DNA from: Methylomicrobium sp. wino1
Lineage (GTDB): Bacteria > Pseudomonadota > Gammaproteobacteria > Methylococcales > Methylomonadaceae
Direction: 5' to 3'
Assembly (NCBI RefSeq): GCF_003932755.1
Contig: NZ_CP024202.1
Span: forward strand, 1,736,001 to 1,800,000
DNA: 64,000 nucleotides
Shown: in pieces, positions 17,030-25,802 of the stretch
How positions within the stretch are numbered: position 1 is the first letter of the stretch
How the letters are laid out: each line of letters starts with the position of its first letter
Notes under the pieces: model-generated
The model's database searches: none
Told to the model about the DNA's origin: nothing
Seen by the model: the letters and a program-made list of their open reading frames with translations, nothing else
Position numbers and translations under genes: made by a program

Positions 17030-17112
17030 TTGGCAGGTGTCGGCGGCAGGGAACGCCGCCGTCAAGCCTACACGGACGTATTCACGGCGTCCTGCCAAGC
17101 GAGCTACCGAAC
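17030..17112. repeat. R2 dispersed repeat
   Basis: It begins at 'GGCAGGTGTCGGCGGCAGGG' and ends near 'GTCCTGCCAAGCGAGCTACC'. It is a near-identical copy of 14935-15040, lying between the SulP gene and the Ehr cluster. A partial third copy is at 3695-3735. Confidence 0.75.
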
Positions 17113-17217
17113 CTTCAACAAAGCGCATAGTTCCAAGACGTTATTTATCACGATATCCTTACCGTTTCGATGAGTTTTGTTGCTCTATTAATCGCACCCG
17201 AAAAAGGAGTGCTTACC

Positions 17218-17277
17218 ATGCTTTTTGTCCCTATCCGTCCAAATCCTTGCGATGATCAAGGCGCCGCATGCCGATGA
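17218..17277 (+). CDS. short leader frame overlapping the hyfB-like start
   Basis: An ATG at 17218 with the strongest ribosome-binding site in the region (AAAAAGGAGT, 8 bases upstream) opens a 19-codon frame, MLFVPIRPNPCDDQGAACR. Its stop (17275-17277) lies just inside the hyfB-like gene, which starts at 17268 in another frame with only a weak site of its own. This is the layout of translational coupling or of a regulatory leader peptide. An error or frameshift joining the two frames is the alternative. Confidence 0.4.
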   Translation: MLFVPIRPNPCDDQGAACR

Positions 17278-19385
17278 CCTTATTCTTCGCATTACTATCG
17301 GTCTTAATGGCTCTACTGTCGGCAGTCAGTTCATTGGCTTACAGCCGACTAGCTCTTGTCGAATATTTACTGAACCGGATTTTTGCTTTCGATTCTTCAC
17401 GGCTCGCCAAGGTGGCGTTATTTTTAGAGCCCGACTACTATGCGCGCGCGATGCGGATTTTGCCGTTTTGTTTGCTGGGCGTTTCCGGCACGTTGGCGGT
17501 TTTGACCGGATTATTGCAATTGCTGGGCGCCGATTCGGCAGCGATGATTTTACCGTTCGGTTTGCCCGGCTTGTCTTGGCATGTCAGGATCGATGCCTTA
17601 TCGGGCTTTTTTTTCCTGGTATTGGGAATGCCGCTGATTGCTGTCAGTCTGTTCGGCCCGGGATATGTCCGGGAATTCGAGCATAAAAAATCATTGGAAG
17701 TATTAGGGTTTTTTACCGGTTTGTTTGTCGCCGGCATGGAAATGGTCCTGCTCGCCGACGATACCTTCTTTTTTATGATCGCCTGGGAGCTGATGTCGGT
17801 TGCCAGTTATTTTCTGGTCGCTTTTCAACATGAACAACCGGAAAGCCGCCGTGCGGCTTTTTTGTATTTGCTGATGGCCGAGATCGGCGCATTGTGCATT
17901 ATCTTGGGTTTCGGCGTATTGGTGACTTTTGCCGAAGGCTTTAGCTTCGGACACATCCGAGGCGTCGCTCTGACGCCGTTATGGGCGTCTGTTGCTTTTG
18001 CTCTGGGTCTGGCAGGTTTCGGCATGAAAGCCGGCTTGATTCCGTTGCACGCTTGGTTGCCCGAGGCGCACCCGGCGGCGCCGTCGCATATTTCGGCGTT
18101 GATGAGCGGCGTGATGTTGAAAATAGCGGTCTACGGCTTTATCCGTTACTGCTTCGATTTGTTGCCGCAAGTCTTTTGGCAATGGGGCGTAGCGGTCATC
18201 GCGGCAGGCGCCGTTTCGGCGGTGTTGGGGATTCTTTACGCGTTGCAGCAGCAACAATTGAAACGCCTGTTGGCTTATTCGTCGGTGGAAAATATCGGCA
18301 TTATTTTTTTGAGTATAGGTCTTGCACTGGTCTTTTTCAGTACCGGCCAATCGCAATCCGGTGCGTTGGCATTGCTCGCAGCGTTGCTGCACAGCTTCAA
18401 TCATGCGCAGTTTAAAACGTTGTTGTTTTTGGGGGCCGGCGCGATTTTGCATCAAACGCACGAAACCAGCCTGGAAAAGATGGGCGGACTGATTCGACGC
18501 ATGCCCAAAACGGCCGCGTTGTTTTTAGCCGGAACGTTGAGTATCGCCTCGCTGCCGCCGCTTAACGGTTTCGTTTCCGAATGGCTGACCTTCCAAGCCG
18601 CGCTGCAAGCCAATCAGTTGCAAAGCGGCGTGCTGCGCAGTTTCGTTCCGACTGCGGCGGCGATGCTGGCGTTGACCGGCGCGCTGAGCGCAGCCTGTTT
18701 CGTCAAGGTCTACGGCATCGCCTTCTTGGGTTTGCCGCGCTCGCCGCATATCGCGCATGCCCGCGAATTGACCGATCGCGGCATGCTGGCCGGTCTTGCC
18801 CTGCCTGCGGCGCTATGCATCGTCGTTGGCATTTTTCCGGTGCCGTTGATCGACGGACTGCGCCGCGTGATAGAAAATCTGACCGGTGCAGTGCTGGCGA
18901 ATATCTCCGCTACCGGTTGGTTATGGCTGACGCCGGCCGGCGCCGAAACAGCCTCGTATTCGCCGGGTTTGGTACTTGCGGCATTTCTTGCGGCCGGCGC
19001 ATTGGGCTATGTTCTGCTCTATCGGATTCGAGCTGTCGAATCGCGCCGCGCGGAACCGTGGGATTGCGGCTACGGCGGACTGAATGCCGGCATGCAATAC
19101 ACCTCCGGCGCGTTTAGCATGCCGATCCGGCGCATCTTCGACCCGGTTTACGATTTAAGGGAAACGCTGAACCAGGAAACCGGCGATTCGGCGGGTTGGC
19201 GAGTGACCGCCATTCGTTATCAGTTTCAAGCGGACGACAAGTTCGTCCGCTTTCTTTACACGCCGATCGGGCGCTCGGTCACGCAGTCGGCGCACCGTCT
19301 CGGCAGAATTCAGACCGGCAGCATCCGAACGTATCTGGCTTATTCGTTCGCGACCTTGTTGTTTTTACTTTGGGTGGTGAGTTGA
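17268..19385 (+). CDS. hyfB: HyfB/NuoL-like proton-translocating subunit of an Ehr-type complex
   Basis: The 705-residue polytopic protein belongs to the Mrp/NuoL/N antiporter-like family. The conserved core is clear: GMKAGLIPLHAWLPEAHPAA (about 255-274), then SALMSGVMLKIAVYGFIR, and LLAYSSVENIGIIFLSIG. More than a dozen hydrophobic helices are present. The C-terminal 100 residues form a soluble tail with WDCGYGG, as in hydrogenase-4 component B. Such subunits couple electron transfer to H+ or Na+ movement across the inner membrane. It is the first of six tightly spaced genes (gaps of 1 base or overlaps until the last). Because the partner large subunit lacks the NiFe site, the gene is better viewed as part of an energy-converting hydrogenase-related complex than of a true hydrogenase. 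Confidence 0.85.
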   Translation: MPMTLFFALLSVLMALLSAVSSLAYSRLALVEYLLNRIFAFDSSRLAKVALFLEPDYYARAMRILPFCLLGVSGTLAVLTGLLQLLGADSAAMILPFGLPGLSWHVRIDALSGFFFLVLGMPLIAVSLFGPGYVREFEHKKSLEVLGFFTGLFVAGMEMVLLADDTFFFMIAWELMSVASYFLVAFQHEQPESRRAAFLYLLMAEIGALCIILGFGVLVTFAEGFSFGHIRGVALTPLWASVAFALGLAGFGMKAGLIPLHAWLPEAHPAAPSHISALMSGVMLKIAVYGFIRYCFDLLPQVFWQWGVAVIAAGAVSAVLGILYALQQQQLKRLLAYSSVENIGIIFLSIGLALVFFSTGQSQSGALALLAALLHSFNHAQFKTLLFLGAGAILHQTHETSLEKMGGLIRRMPKTAALFLAGTLSIASLPPLNGFVSEWLTFQAALQANQLQSGVLRSFVPTAAAMLALTGALSAACFVKVYGIAFLGLPRSPHIAHARELTDRGMLAGLALPAALCIVVGIFPVPLIDGLRRVIENLTGAVLANISATGWLWLTPAGAETASYSPGLVLAAFLAAGALGYVLLYRIRAVESRRAEPWDCGYGGLNAGMQYTSGAFSMPIRRIFDPVYDLRETLNQETGDSAGWRVTAIRYQFQADDKFVRFLYTPIGRSVTQSAHRLGRIQTGSIRTYLAYSFATLLFLLWVVS

Positions 19386-19386
19386 T

Positions 19387-20334
19387 ATGGCTTGGTTAAT
19401 GGCAATCGGGCAGCCCCTGCTTTTTATCTTGATCGCACCGCTTTTGACCGGGTGGATCAAGTTCGTCAAATGCCGGCTGCAAAACCGCAAGGCTCCGTCG
19501 CTGCTGCAGCCCTATCGCGATTTGCGTAAGCTCTGGGTCAAGGAGGCGATCTTGCCCGAGACGGCATCGTGGATTTTCAGTGCGGCGCCGGTGATCGTGT
19601 TCGCGGCGATGCTACTGGCTGCGGCTATCGTACCGCTGGTCGCCGTGAATCTACCGACCGCCCGGATTGCCGATGTCTTCGTGATGGTCGGATTTTTCGC
19701 ATTGGCCCGTACTTTTCTGGTGTTGGCCGGCATGGACATCGGCACTGCGTTCGGCGGCATGGGCGCCTCGCGCGAAATGACGATTTCGTCGATGGCGGAG
19801 CCGGCGATGCTGATGGTGGTATTTACGCTGGCGATGAGCGCGCAAACCACCAATTTGTCGTTGGCGATGCAATACGTGCTGGACAGCGGCTTGGTGCTGC
19901 GGCCTTCGTTCGTCTTCGCCTTGGCCGCATTGATGCTGGTCGCGATCGCCGAAACCGGACGGATTCCGATCGATAATCCGGCCACCCATCTCGAGTTGAC
20001 GATGATTCATGAAGCGATGATTCTCGAATACAGCGGGCGATACTTGGCGCTGATGGAATGGGCGAGTCAAATCAAGCTGATGTTGTACGGCGTCTTGATC
20101 GCCAATATGTTCTTCCCTTGGCATATAGCCACCGATTTCAGTCTCGAAGCCTTGGCCGAAGGTCTGCTGGCGATCGTTCTGAAGCTGGCTGCGTTGTCGG
20201 TGCTGTTGGCGTTTTCGGAAACGCTGCTCGCGAAAATGCGCATCTTCAGAGTACAGGAATTTTTGAGCTTCGCCTATTTGCTCAGCGTGCTAGGCATGCT
20301 CAGCCATATCATTCTCGAGGTCTATTATGGTTAA
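19387..20334 (+). CDS. hyfC: HyfC/NuoH-like membrane anchor subunit
   Basis: The 315-residue integral membrane protein is homologous to NuoH/HycD/HyfC, which connects the soluble arm to the ion-pumping subunits. Recognisable segments are LLTGWIKFVKCRLQNRKAPS near the N-terminus, ALARTFLVLAGMDIGTAFGG, and EPAMLMVVFTLAM. The strongly conserved acidic loop AETGRIPIDNPATHLELTMI is also present (about residues 190-210). It starts 1 base after the upstream stop and overlaps the next gene by 8 bases, so translation is coupled. Confidence 0.87.
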   Translation: MAWLMAIGQPLLFILIAPLLTGWIKFVKCRLQNRKAPSLLQPYRDLRKLWVKEAILPETASWIFSAAPVIVFAAMLLAAAIVPLVAVNLPTARIADVFVMVGFFALARTFLVLAGMDIGTAFGGMGASREMTISSMAEPAMLMVVFTLAMSAQTTNLSLAMQYVLDSGLVLRPSFVFALAALMLVAIAETGRIPIDNPATHLELTMIHEAMILEYSGRYLALMEWASQIKLMLYGVLIANMFFPWHIATDFSLEALAEGLLAIVLKLAALSVLLAFSETLLAKMRIFRVQEFLSFAYLLSVLGMLSHIILEVYYG

Positions 20335-21001
20335 TACGCTCAGCGTTTACCAGCAAGCCGTGATGCTGATGGCGGCGCTCATTACGCTGACGTCTTTTTT
20401 GATGCTGGGGCAATCGCGCCTGCTCAGGCTGGTCGGCGTGTTCGCGGTGCAGGGCTTGCTGCTGTCGGCAAGCACCGCGCTGGTCGCGCATTCGATGGCG
20501 TTGCCGCATCTTTATATCTCCGCGGCGTTGAGCTTGGTGATCAAGGGCCTGCTGATTCCGGCCATGCTGTTTCGGCTGATCATGCGCATGAATCTGCACC
20601 GGGAAATGGACACCGTCGAGCATCCGGCGCGGGTCATGATCGGCGGCGCATCGCTGGTCGTGTTCAGTTATTACGTATGCCTGCCGATCGTCAAATTGTC
20701 CACGCTGATCACGCTCAACACGATTTCGGTCAGTCTCGCGGTCGTGTTGTTGGGCATGCTGCTGATGATCACTCGCCGCCATGCGGTCGCGCAGGTCGTC
20801 GGTTTCATGTCGATAGAAAACGGCTTATTCTTTGCCGCGGTCGTATCGACGCTGGGCATGCCGATGGTCGTCGAACTGGGCATTGCCTTCGACGTGCTGG
20901 TCGCGGCGGTCATTTTCGGCGTGTTCTTTTTTCAAATCCGCTCCAGCATCGATTCGCTGGATGTCGACCGGCTCAGCCAGTTGAGCGAGGTGGAGGAATG
21001 A
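20327..21001 (+). CDS. hyfE: HyfE-like membrane subunit
   Basis: The 224-residue protein has about seven hydrophobic helices and the HyfE signature of a NuoK-like domain. Examples are VFAVQGLLLSASTALVAHSM near residues 38-57 and QVVGFMSIENGLFFAAVV near residues 157-174, the latter containing the NuoK-like glutamate in the membrane. HyfE subunits occur only in hydrogenase-4-type and related complexes, which supports the assignment of the cluster. It overlaps both neighbours (8 bases with hyfC-like, 4 bases with the next). Confidence 0.83.
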   Translation: MVNTLSVYQQAVMLMAALITLTSFLMLGQSRLLRLVGVFAVQGLLLSASTALVAHSMALPHLYISAALSLVIKGLLIPAMLFRLIMRMNLHREMDTVEHPARVMIGGASLVVFSYYVCLPIVKLSTLITLNTISVSLAVVLLGMLLMITRRHAVAQVVGFMSIENGLFFAAVVSTLGMPMVVELGIAFDVLVAAVIFGVFFFQIRSSIDSLDVDRLSQLSEVEE

Positions 21002-22467
21002 TTGCAGTCTATTTGATTCTGCTGACTCCTTTTTCCGGTTCGGTGATTCTGGCCCTGCAAAACGACCCCGACCGCAGCCGCCTTTATAACACGGGGTTCA
21101 ATGCCTTGAGCCTGTTTTACTCTATTTGGTTGGCGGTCGAAGTATTGCTCAAGGGACCGCTGTTGTCTTCGGGCAAACAGTTCTATATCGACTCGTTCAA
21201 TGTGTATCTGGTGGTGCTGACTGCGTTCGTCGGTCTGACGACGGCACTGTTTTCCGGGGCGTACATGAAACATGAATGGGAAGCCGGAAAAATCACTCCC
21301 AGGCGTCTGCGTTTTTATTATTCCGCCTATCAAGCCTTCATGTTTACGATGTTTCTGGTCTTGACGACCAATAACATGGGACTCTTGTGGGTCGCGATGG
21401 AGGGTGCGACGCTGGCGACGGTGCTGTTGGTCAGTCTGTACCGGACGCCTGAAGCGGTCGAAGCGGCCTGGAAATATTTTATCCTATGCGGAGTCGGTAT
21501 CGCGCAGGCCTTATTCGGAACGATCTTGCTGTATTTCGCGGCGGAACAGGTCGAAGGCATCCGTCCCGACGAAGCCTTGTTATGGACGACTTTGCATGAG
21601 AATGCGGCCTTGCTGAATCCGGGCGTGATGAGCATCGCGTTCGTGTTTCTGTTGATCGGCTACGGCACCAAGATGGGCTTGGTGCCATTGCACAATTGGT
21701 TGCCGGACGCGCATTCCGAAGGCCCTACGCCGATGTCGGCGATTCTCTCCGGGCTTTTGTTAAACGATGCCTTGTATGCCGTAGTCAGAAGTAAGATGCT
21801 GGCCGATCAGTCGTTGGCTTCGCACTTGCCCGGTTATCTGATGATGGGTTTCGGTCTGCTGTCGTTTCTGGTGGCCGCGTTATTACTGCATCACCAAAAA
21901 GACATCAAGCGCCTGTTCAGTTATTCCTCGATCGAGCACATGGGGCTGATGACCTTCGCGTTCGGCATCGGAACACCGTGGGCCGTGTTTGCCGGGTTGT
22001 TTCACATGACCACGCATTCCTTGACCAAGTCGGCGATTTTCGTGACGGTCGGACATGCGTCGCAGCTCGCCGGCACGCAACGCATCGACAAAATCCGGGG
22101 GCTGATCAACACCCAACCTTCGATCGGATGGGGACTATTGATCGGTACGCTCGCGATAGCCGGCTTTCCGCCGTTCGGAGTGTTCGCGAGCGAATTTTTG
22201 GTGTTGATCGCGACGATGCGGGATTATCCGTGGCTGACTCCCTTATTGTTGATCGGTATCGGCATTGCTTTCGCCGGCTTGTTCCGGCATCTGCAGCCCA
22301 TGGTGTTCGGTCCCTTGCCGGAAGGTCGTCAGGCCATCCCAGCCAACATGACGCCGGTTGTGCTGCATTTGCTGCTGGTATTGTGGTTGGGGATCAATAT
22401 GCCGTTCTTTTTGGGCAACTGGTTCAATCAGGCGACGCAATTGATCGCCGGGAGTCTGCCGTTATGA
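20998..22467 (+). CDS. hyfF: HyfF/NuoN-like antiporter subunit
   Basis: The start is the ATG overlapping the previous stop (ATGA), giving 489 residues. A longer upstream frame exists but would run through hyfE. The core motif GYGTKMGLVPLHNWLPDAHS (about 220-239) is followed by EGPTPMSAILSGLLLNDALY and RLFSYSSIEHMGLMTFAFG, the pattern of ion-translocating complex I-like subunits. It provides a second pump module for the complex beside the HyfB-like protein. The stop overlaps the next start by 4 bases. Confidence 0.86.
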   Translation: MIAVYLILLTPFSGSVILALQNDPDRSRLYNTGFNALSLFYSIWLAVEVLLKGPLLSSGKQFYIDSFNVYLVVLTAFVGLTTALFSGAYMKHEWEAGKITPRRLRFYYSAYQAFMFTMFLVLTTNNMGLLWVAMEGATLATVLLVSLYRTPEAVEAAWKYFILCGVGIAQALFGTILLYFAAEQVEGIRPDEALLWTTLHENAALLNPGVMSIAFVFLLIGYGTKMGLVPLHNWLPDAHSEGPTPMSAILSGLLLNDALYAVVRSKMLADQSLASHLPGYLMMGFGLLSFLVAALLLHHQKDIKRLFSYSSIEHMGLMTFAFGIGTPWAVFAGLFHMTTHSLTKSAIFVTVGHASQLAGTQRIDKIRGLINTQPSIGWGLLIGTLAIAGFPPFGVFASEFLVLIATMRDYPWLTPLLLIGIGIAFAGLFRHLQPMVFGPLPEGRQAIPANMTPVVLHLLLVLWLGINMPFFLGNWFNQATQLIAGSLPL

Positions 22468-24059
22468 CCGAAACGACAAAGCCAAACGGCGCTTGGGACG
22501 TTTTCATGAGCGAATTGAATGCGCTAGCCGAGGATCAAGCCGATCGCCGGACCTTATCCGGAGTCGACATGCTGATGCTGGCTCCGGAAAACTGGGGGAA
22601 GGCCGCGCAAATCGCCCGGAGTCACGATGCCCGCTGGGCCGGGGTCTGGGCCGAGGATCTGTCCGGGCGTTTCAGTGTCGATTGTTGTCTCGAATGCCAA
22701 GGCCGCTACCTGATACTGCGGACCGCCGTTGCCGCGGAGCATCCGGAATTGCCTTCGCATGCGCCTTTCTATCCTGCCGCCGACCGCGCGGAACGGCATG
22801 TCCGGGATATGTTCGGGATACGTTTCATCGGCCATCCTTTGCAGGAACAGCGTTGGACCCGGCATTTAGCCTGGGCCGATGACGAATTTCCGCTGCGCAA
22901 GGATTTTCCTGCGCAAGGTTTTCCGCAAGCCTCGACGCCGCCGGACAAGGATTATCCGTTTCTCAAGGCGGAGGGTCCCAGCGTCTATGAAATACCTGTC
23001 GGCCCGATTCATGCCGGCATCATCGAGCCCGGTCATTTTCGGTTTCAGGCCGTCGGCGAAACCGTGCTGCATTTGGAAGAGCGCTTGGGTTATGTTCATA
23101 AAGGCATCGAAAAAATCGCCGAAGGCCGCGATCCGGTTTCGTTGGCCAAACTGGCCGGCCGAATATCCGGAGACAGCGCGGTCGCGCATGCCTGGGCCGC
23201 CTGCCGCGCGATGGAAGCGGCCGCAGGTTTGAGTTGTTCCGAACGCGCCGACTACATGCGCGGCATTTTGGCCGAACGCGAAAGGGCGATCAATCATCTG
23301 GGGGACATGGCCGCGATGTGCAACGATGTCGGCTTTGCGTTCGGTTATTACCAGTTCGGACGGCTTAGAGAGCTGTGGCTCAGGGACAACCGGACGCTGT
23401 TCGCTCACCGTCTGATGATGGATTGCATCGTGCCGGGCGGCGTCGCAGTGGACCTCAAGTTCGACGACTGCGCCGCGATGAAAGAGACGATTGCAACGCT
23501 CCGCGCCGAACTAAGCGACCTGATTAAAATCATCGACGCGAACTCCTCGCTCGAAGACCGCTTTTTGGCGGCGGGCGTGCTTTCGCCGGCGCAGGCTCAG
23601 GCCTTGGGCGCGCTGGGTTTTGTCGGCAGGGCCAGCGGGCAGATCTTCGATGTGCGCAAGGCGCCGGGCTATCCGCCTTACGACCAATTGGATTTGACCG
23701 TGCCGGTCGAAACGGACGGCGATGTCGCGGCGCGGTTTTGGCTGCGGTACAAGGAATTGCGTACCGCTTGCCGCTTGCTGGAACAAATGCTCGAACAAAT
23801 GCCGGAAGGCGCCGTTCTCGCGGATTGGCGGACGCCCGAAGCGGGTGCCGAAGGCTTTGCCGCCGTGGAGGGTTGGCGCGGCGAGATTTTGTGTTATGTC
23901 CGATTTGACGAGGGGAACCGGATCGCCCGCTATTATCCGCGCGACCCGAGCCAAATCAATTGGCCGGCGTTGGAAAAAATTCAGATCGGTAACATCGTTC
24001 CTGACTTTCCGGTCTGCAATAAATCGGTGAACGGTTCTTATTCCGGACAGGATTTATAA
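22464..24059 (+). CDS. hyfG: HyfG-like fused NuoC/NuoD-type subunit lacking NiFe cysteines
   Basis: The 531-residue protein is a fusion. The N-terminal NuoC-like domain contains RHVRDMFGIRFIGHP and FPLRKDFP. The C-terminal NuoD/hydrogenase large-subunit-like domain contains HFRFQAVGETVLHLEERLGY and VHKGIEKIAEG. In NiFe enzymes the next motif is RxCGxC. Here it is R233-I-S235-G-D-S238, so both cysteines are serine. The C-terminal CxxC pair is also absent; the protein ends NKSVNGSYSGQDL. The NiFe centre therefore cannot be bound. This is the defining feature of Ehr complexes, whose electron donor and acceptor are unknown. The reading frame is intact and the sequence conserved in character, so it is not a decayed hydrogenase. 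The original start was chosen for the ATGA overlap. Confidence 0.85.
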   Translation: MTETTKPNGAWDVFMSELNALAEDQADRRTLSGVDMLMLAPENWGKAAQIARSHDARWAGVWAEDLSGRFSVDCCLECQGRYLILRTAVAAEHPELPSHAPFYPAADRAERHVRDMFGIRFIGHPLQEQRWTRHLAWADDEFPLRKDFPAQGFPQASTPPDKDYPFLKAEGPSVYEIPVGPIHAGIIEPGHFRFQAVGETVLHLEERLGYVHKGIEKIAEGRDPVSLAKLAGRISGDSAVAHAWAACRAMEAAAGLSCSERADYMRGILAERERAINHLGDMAAMCNDVGFAFGYYQFGRLRELWLRDNRTLFAHRLMMDCIVPGGVAVDLKFDDCAAMKETIATLRAELSDLIKIIDANSSLEDRFLAAGVLSPAQAQALGALGFVGRASGQIFDVRKAPGYPPYDQLDLTVPVETDGDVAARFWLRYKELRTACRLLEQMLEQMPEGAVLADWRTPEAGAEGFAAVEGWRGEILCYVRFDEGNRIARYYPRDPSQINWPALEKIQIGNIVPDFPVCNKSVNGSYSGQDL

Positions 24060-24068
24060 GGAGTATTT

Positions 24069-24584
24069 ATGTTACGGCTCTATCTTAAAGCATTGACTAC
24101 CGGCGTTTTGACCGAACCGGTTCCGTACATCGACAAAGATCGGCTCCTGGAAACCGTCGGTTTGGAATTGAAAACCGCGATAGAGCGCAAATTCAGTCGA
24201 AGCCTGGCGATAAGGCACATCGATGCGGGTTCTTGCAACGGCTGCGAATTGGAAATTCATGCATTGAACAACGTTTATTACGATATCGAGCGTTTCGGCA
24301 TTCATTTCGTCGCGTCCCCGCGCCATGCCGATGTGCTATTGGTGACAGGGCCCGTTTCCCGGCACATGCAAGCCGCGCTGCTTCGGGCTTATGATGCGAC
24401 GCCGGCGCCTAAATGGGTGGTCGCGTCGGGCGATTGCGCCGCTTGCGGCGGTGAGTTCGGTGCATCCTATGCCAGTTGCGGCGCCGTAAAAAACGTCCTG
24501 CCGGTCGATGCGACGATCGCCGGATGCCCTCCGTCTCCGCTGCAATTGATGCAAGGATTGTTAAACACTCTTAAAGTATTATAA
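24069..24584 (+). CDS. hyfI: HyfI/NuoB-like Fe-S subunit
   Basis: The 171-residue soluble protein belongs to the NuoB/hydrogenase small-subunit family. All four ligands of the proximal [4Fe-4S] cluster can be placed: C56 and C59 in SCNGCELEIHAL, C123 in SGDCAACGGEF, and C153 in AGCPPSPLQL. The Fe-S arm is thus intact although the partner has lost its NiFe site. A ribosome-binding site (AAGGAG) precedes the start by a few bases. It is the last gene of the six-gene set. A HyfA- or HyfH-type polyferredoxin and maturation genes are absent from the window. Confidence 0.87.
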   Translation: MLRLYLKALTTGVLTEPVPYIDKDRLLETVGLELKTAIERKFSRSLAIRHIDAGSCNGCELEIHALNNVYYDIERFGIHFVASPRHADVLLVTGPVSRHMQAALLRAYDATPAPKWVVASGDCAACGGEFGASYASCGAVKNVLPVDATIAGCPPSPLQLMQGLLNTLKVL

Positions 24585-24663
24585 TGACTGTGGGAATAGA
24601 AATTAAGCATATTATTAACTTGTCATTGTTTGTAGTTCGTCAAAATCATTTTAAATTTTTTAT

Positions 24664-25404
24664 ATGAAATTATCGGTAGTCGTACCCGTATTCAACGAAG
24701 CGGACAATATATTGCCGCTCCTGCAAGAGATCGAAGCCGCGATGATCCAGGTCGCCGCGGAAAATTATGAAATTATCTTCGTCGACGACGGCAGTCAGGA
24801 CGATACGCCGATAGTGCTCGAAAAAGCGCTGTCGGCGTTTAAAGCGCTACGCGTGATACGTCAACGCCGAAGCTGCGGACAAAGCACCGCGCTTTATACC
24901 GGCATTCGCGCGGCCGTTTATCCGTGGGTCGCGACGTTGGATGGAGACGGGCAGAACGATCCGGCTGACATTCTGCATTTGCACCAAGTGTTTAAACACC
25001 AATTGCATAATTTCCCCGAATTATGGATGGTGGCCGGATGGCGCAACCGTCGCCGGGATTCCGGCTGGCGGAAATTTACGTCGAAACTGGCTAACGGCGT
25101 CAGATCGGCCTTGCTCGGCGACAAGACTCCGGATACCGGGTGCGGCTTGAAACTGTTTTTACGGGATAAATATTTGCTATTGCCCTATTTCGATCACATG
25201 CACCGTTTTTTACCGGCATTGATTCTAAGAGCCGGCGGACAAGTGGTCTCCGAGCCGGTTAACCACCGGCCGAGGCTGAAGGGGCGTTCCAAGTACGGGA
25301 CCTTGGACCGTTTGTGGGTGGGAATCATCGATTTGTTGGGGGTGATCTGGCTGCAGCATCGCGCCAGATTGCCTGAAATAAAGGAGATTTACCGTGGATC
25401 ATGA
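24664..25404 (+). CDS. GT2 glycosyltransferase (dolichol-phosphate mannosyltransferase-like)
   Basis: The 246-residue protein has a GT-A fold beginning MKLSVVVPVFNEADNILPLL. A DDGSQDDT metal/nucleotide region follows, then LDGDGQNDPADI, the DxD-type motif with the QNDP signature of polyprenyl-phosphate sugar transferases. No C-terminal membrane anchor is present. Such enzymes load a sugar onto undecaprenyl phosphate for later transfer at the periplasmic face. The next gene overlaps by 11 bases. With the lipid-A-like and ArnT-like neighbours, the set probably decorates lipid A or another envelope glycan. Confidence 0.82.
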   Translation: MKLSVVVPVFNEADNILPLLQEIEAAMIQVAAENYEIIFVDDGSQDDTPIVLEKALSAFKALRVIRQRRSCGQSTALYTGIRAAVYPWVATLDGDGQNDPADILHLHQVFKHQLHNFPELWMVAGWRNRRRDSGWRKFTSKLANGVRSALLGDKTPDTGCGLKLFLRDKYLLLPYFDHMHRFLPALILRAGGQVVSEPVNHRPRLKGRSKYGTLDRLWVGIIDLLGVIWLQHRARLPEIKEIYRGS

Positions 25405-25666
25405 AACACTGTGGCTGTCTGTCGGTCTGTTGGGGCAAGCGTTATTTTCGGCGCGTTTTTTCGTGCAATGGCTGCAAAGCGAACGCCAGAAAAAAAGCGT
25501 GTTTCCGGTGGCGTTTTGGTATTTCAGCATCGGCGGCGGAATCACGCTGTTGGCTTATGCGATACACAAGGAAGATCCGGTTTTCATCATCGGCCAGGCA
25601 AGCGGGCTATTCATTTATTTGCGAAATTTATATTTTGTCGTGTACGAAAGAAAATTTGCGACATAG
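25394..25666 (+). CDS. lipid A biosynthesis N-terminal-domain (LAB_N) membrane protein
   Basis: The 90-residue protein has three predicted membrane helices. It carries the LAB_N signature, including GQALFSARFFVQWLQSERQK (about 14-33), FPVAFWYFSIGGGITLLAYA and a tail ending VFIIGQASGLFIYLRNLYFV. It overlaps the GT2 gene and precedes an ArnT-like gene by about 135 bases. Small LAB_N proteins are typical partners of such transferases and may act as small flippase-like subunits; this role is inferred. Confidence 0.8.
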   Translation: MDHETLWLSVGLLGQALFSARFFVQWLQSERQKKSVFPVAFWYFSIGGGITLLAYAIHKEDPVFIIGQASGLFIYLRNLYFVVYERKFAT

Positions 25667-25802
25667 TTGCTTGGATTGGGTTGAATCAAGCCGAAAGGTA
25701 TCGACGGACATTCGGCTGAGTTTTCGCAATCGACCAATCCGATCCACAAAAATAAACTTCTTTCTTAACCCCGGCGTCGTCTCCAACCTTCACAATTGAC
25801 CG

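Noticed and set aside
22464-24584. NiFe hydrogenase (hydrogenase-4 or formate hydrogenlyase)
   Set aside because: The large subunit lacks the cysteines that bind nickel and iron, and there are no maturation genes, so hydrogenase activity is not supported.
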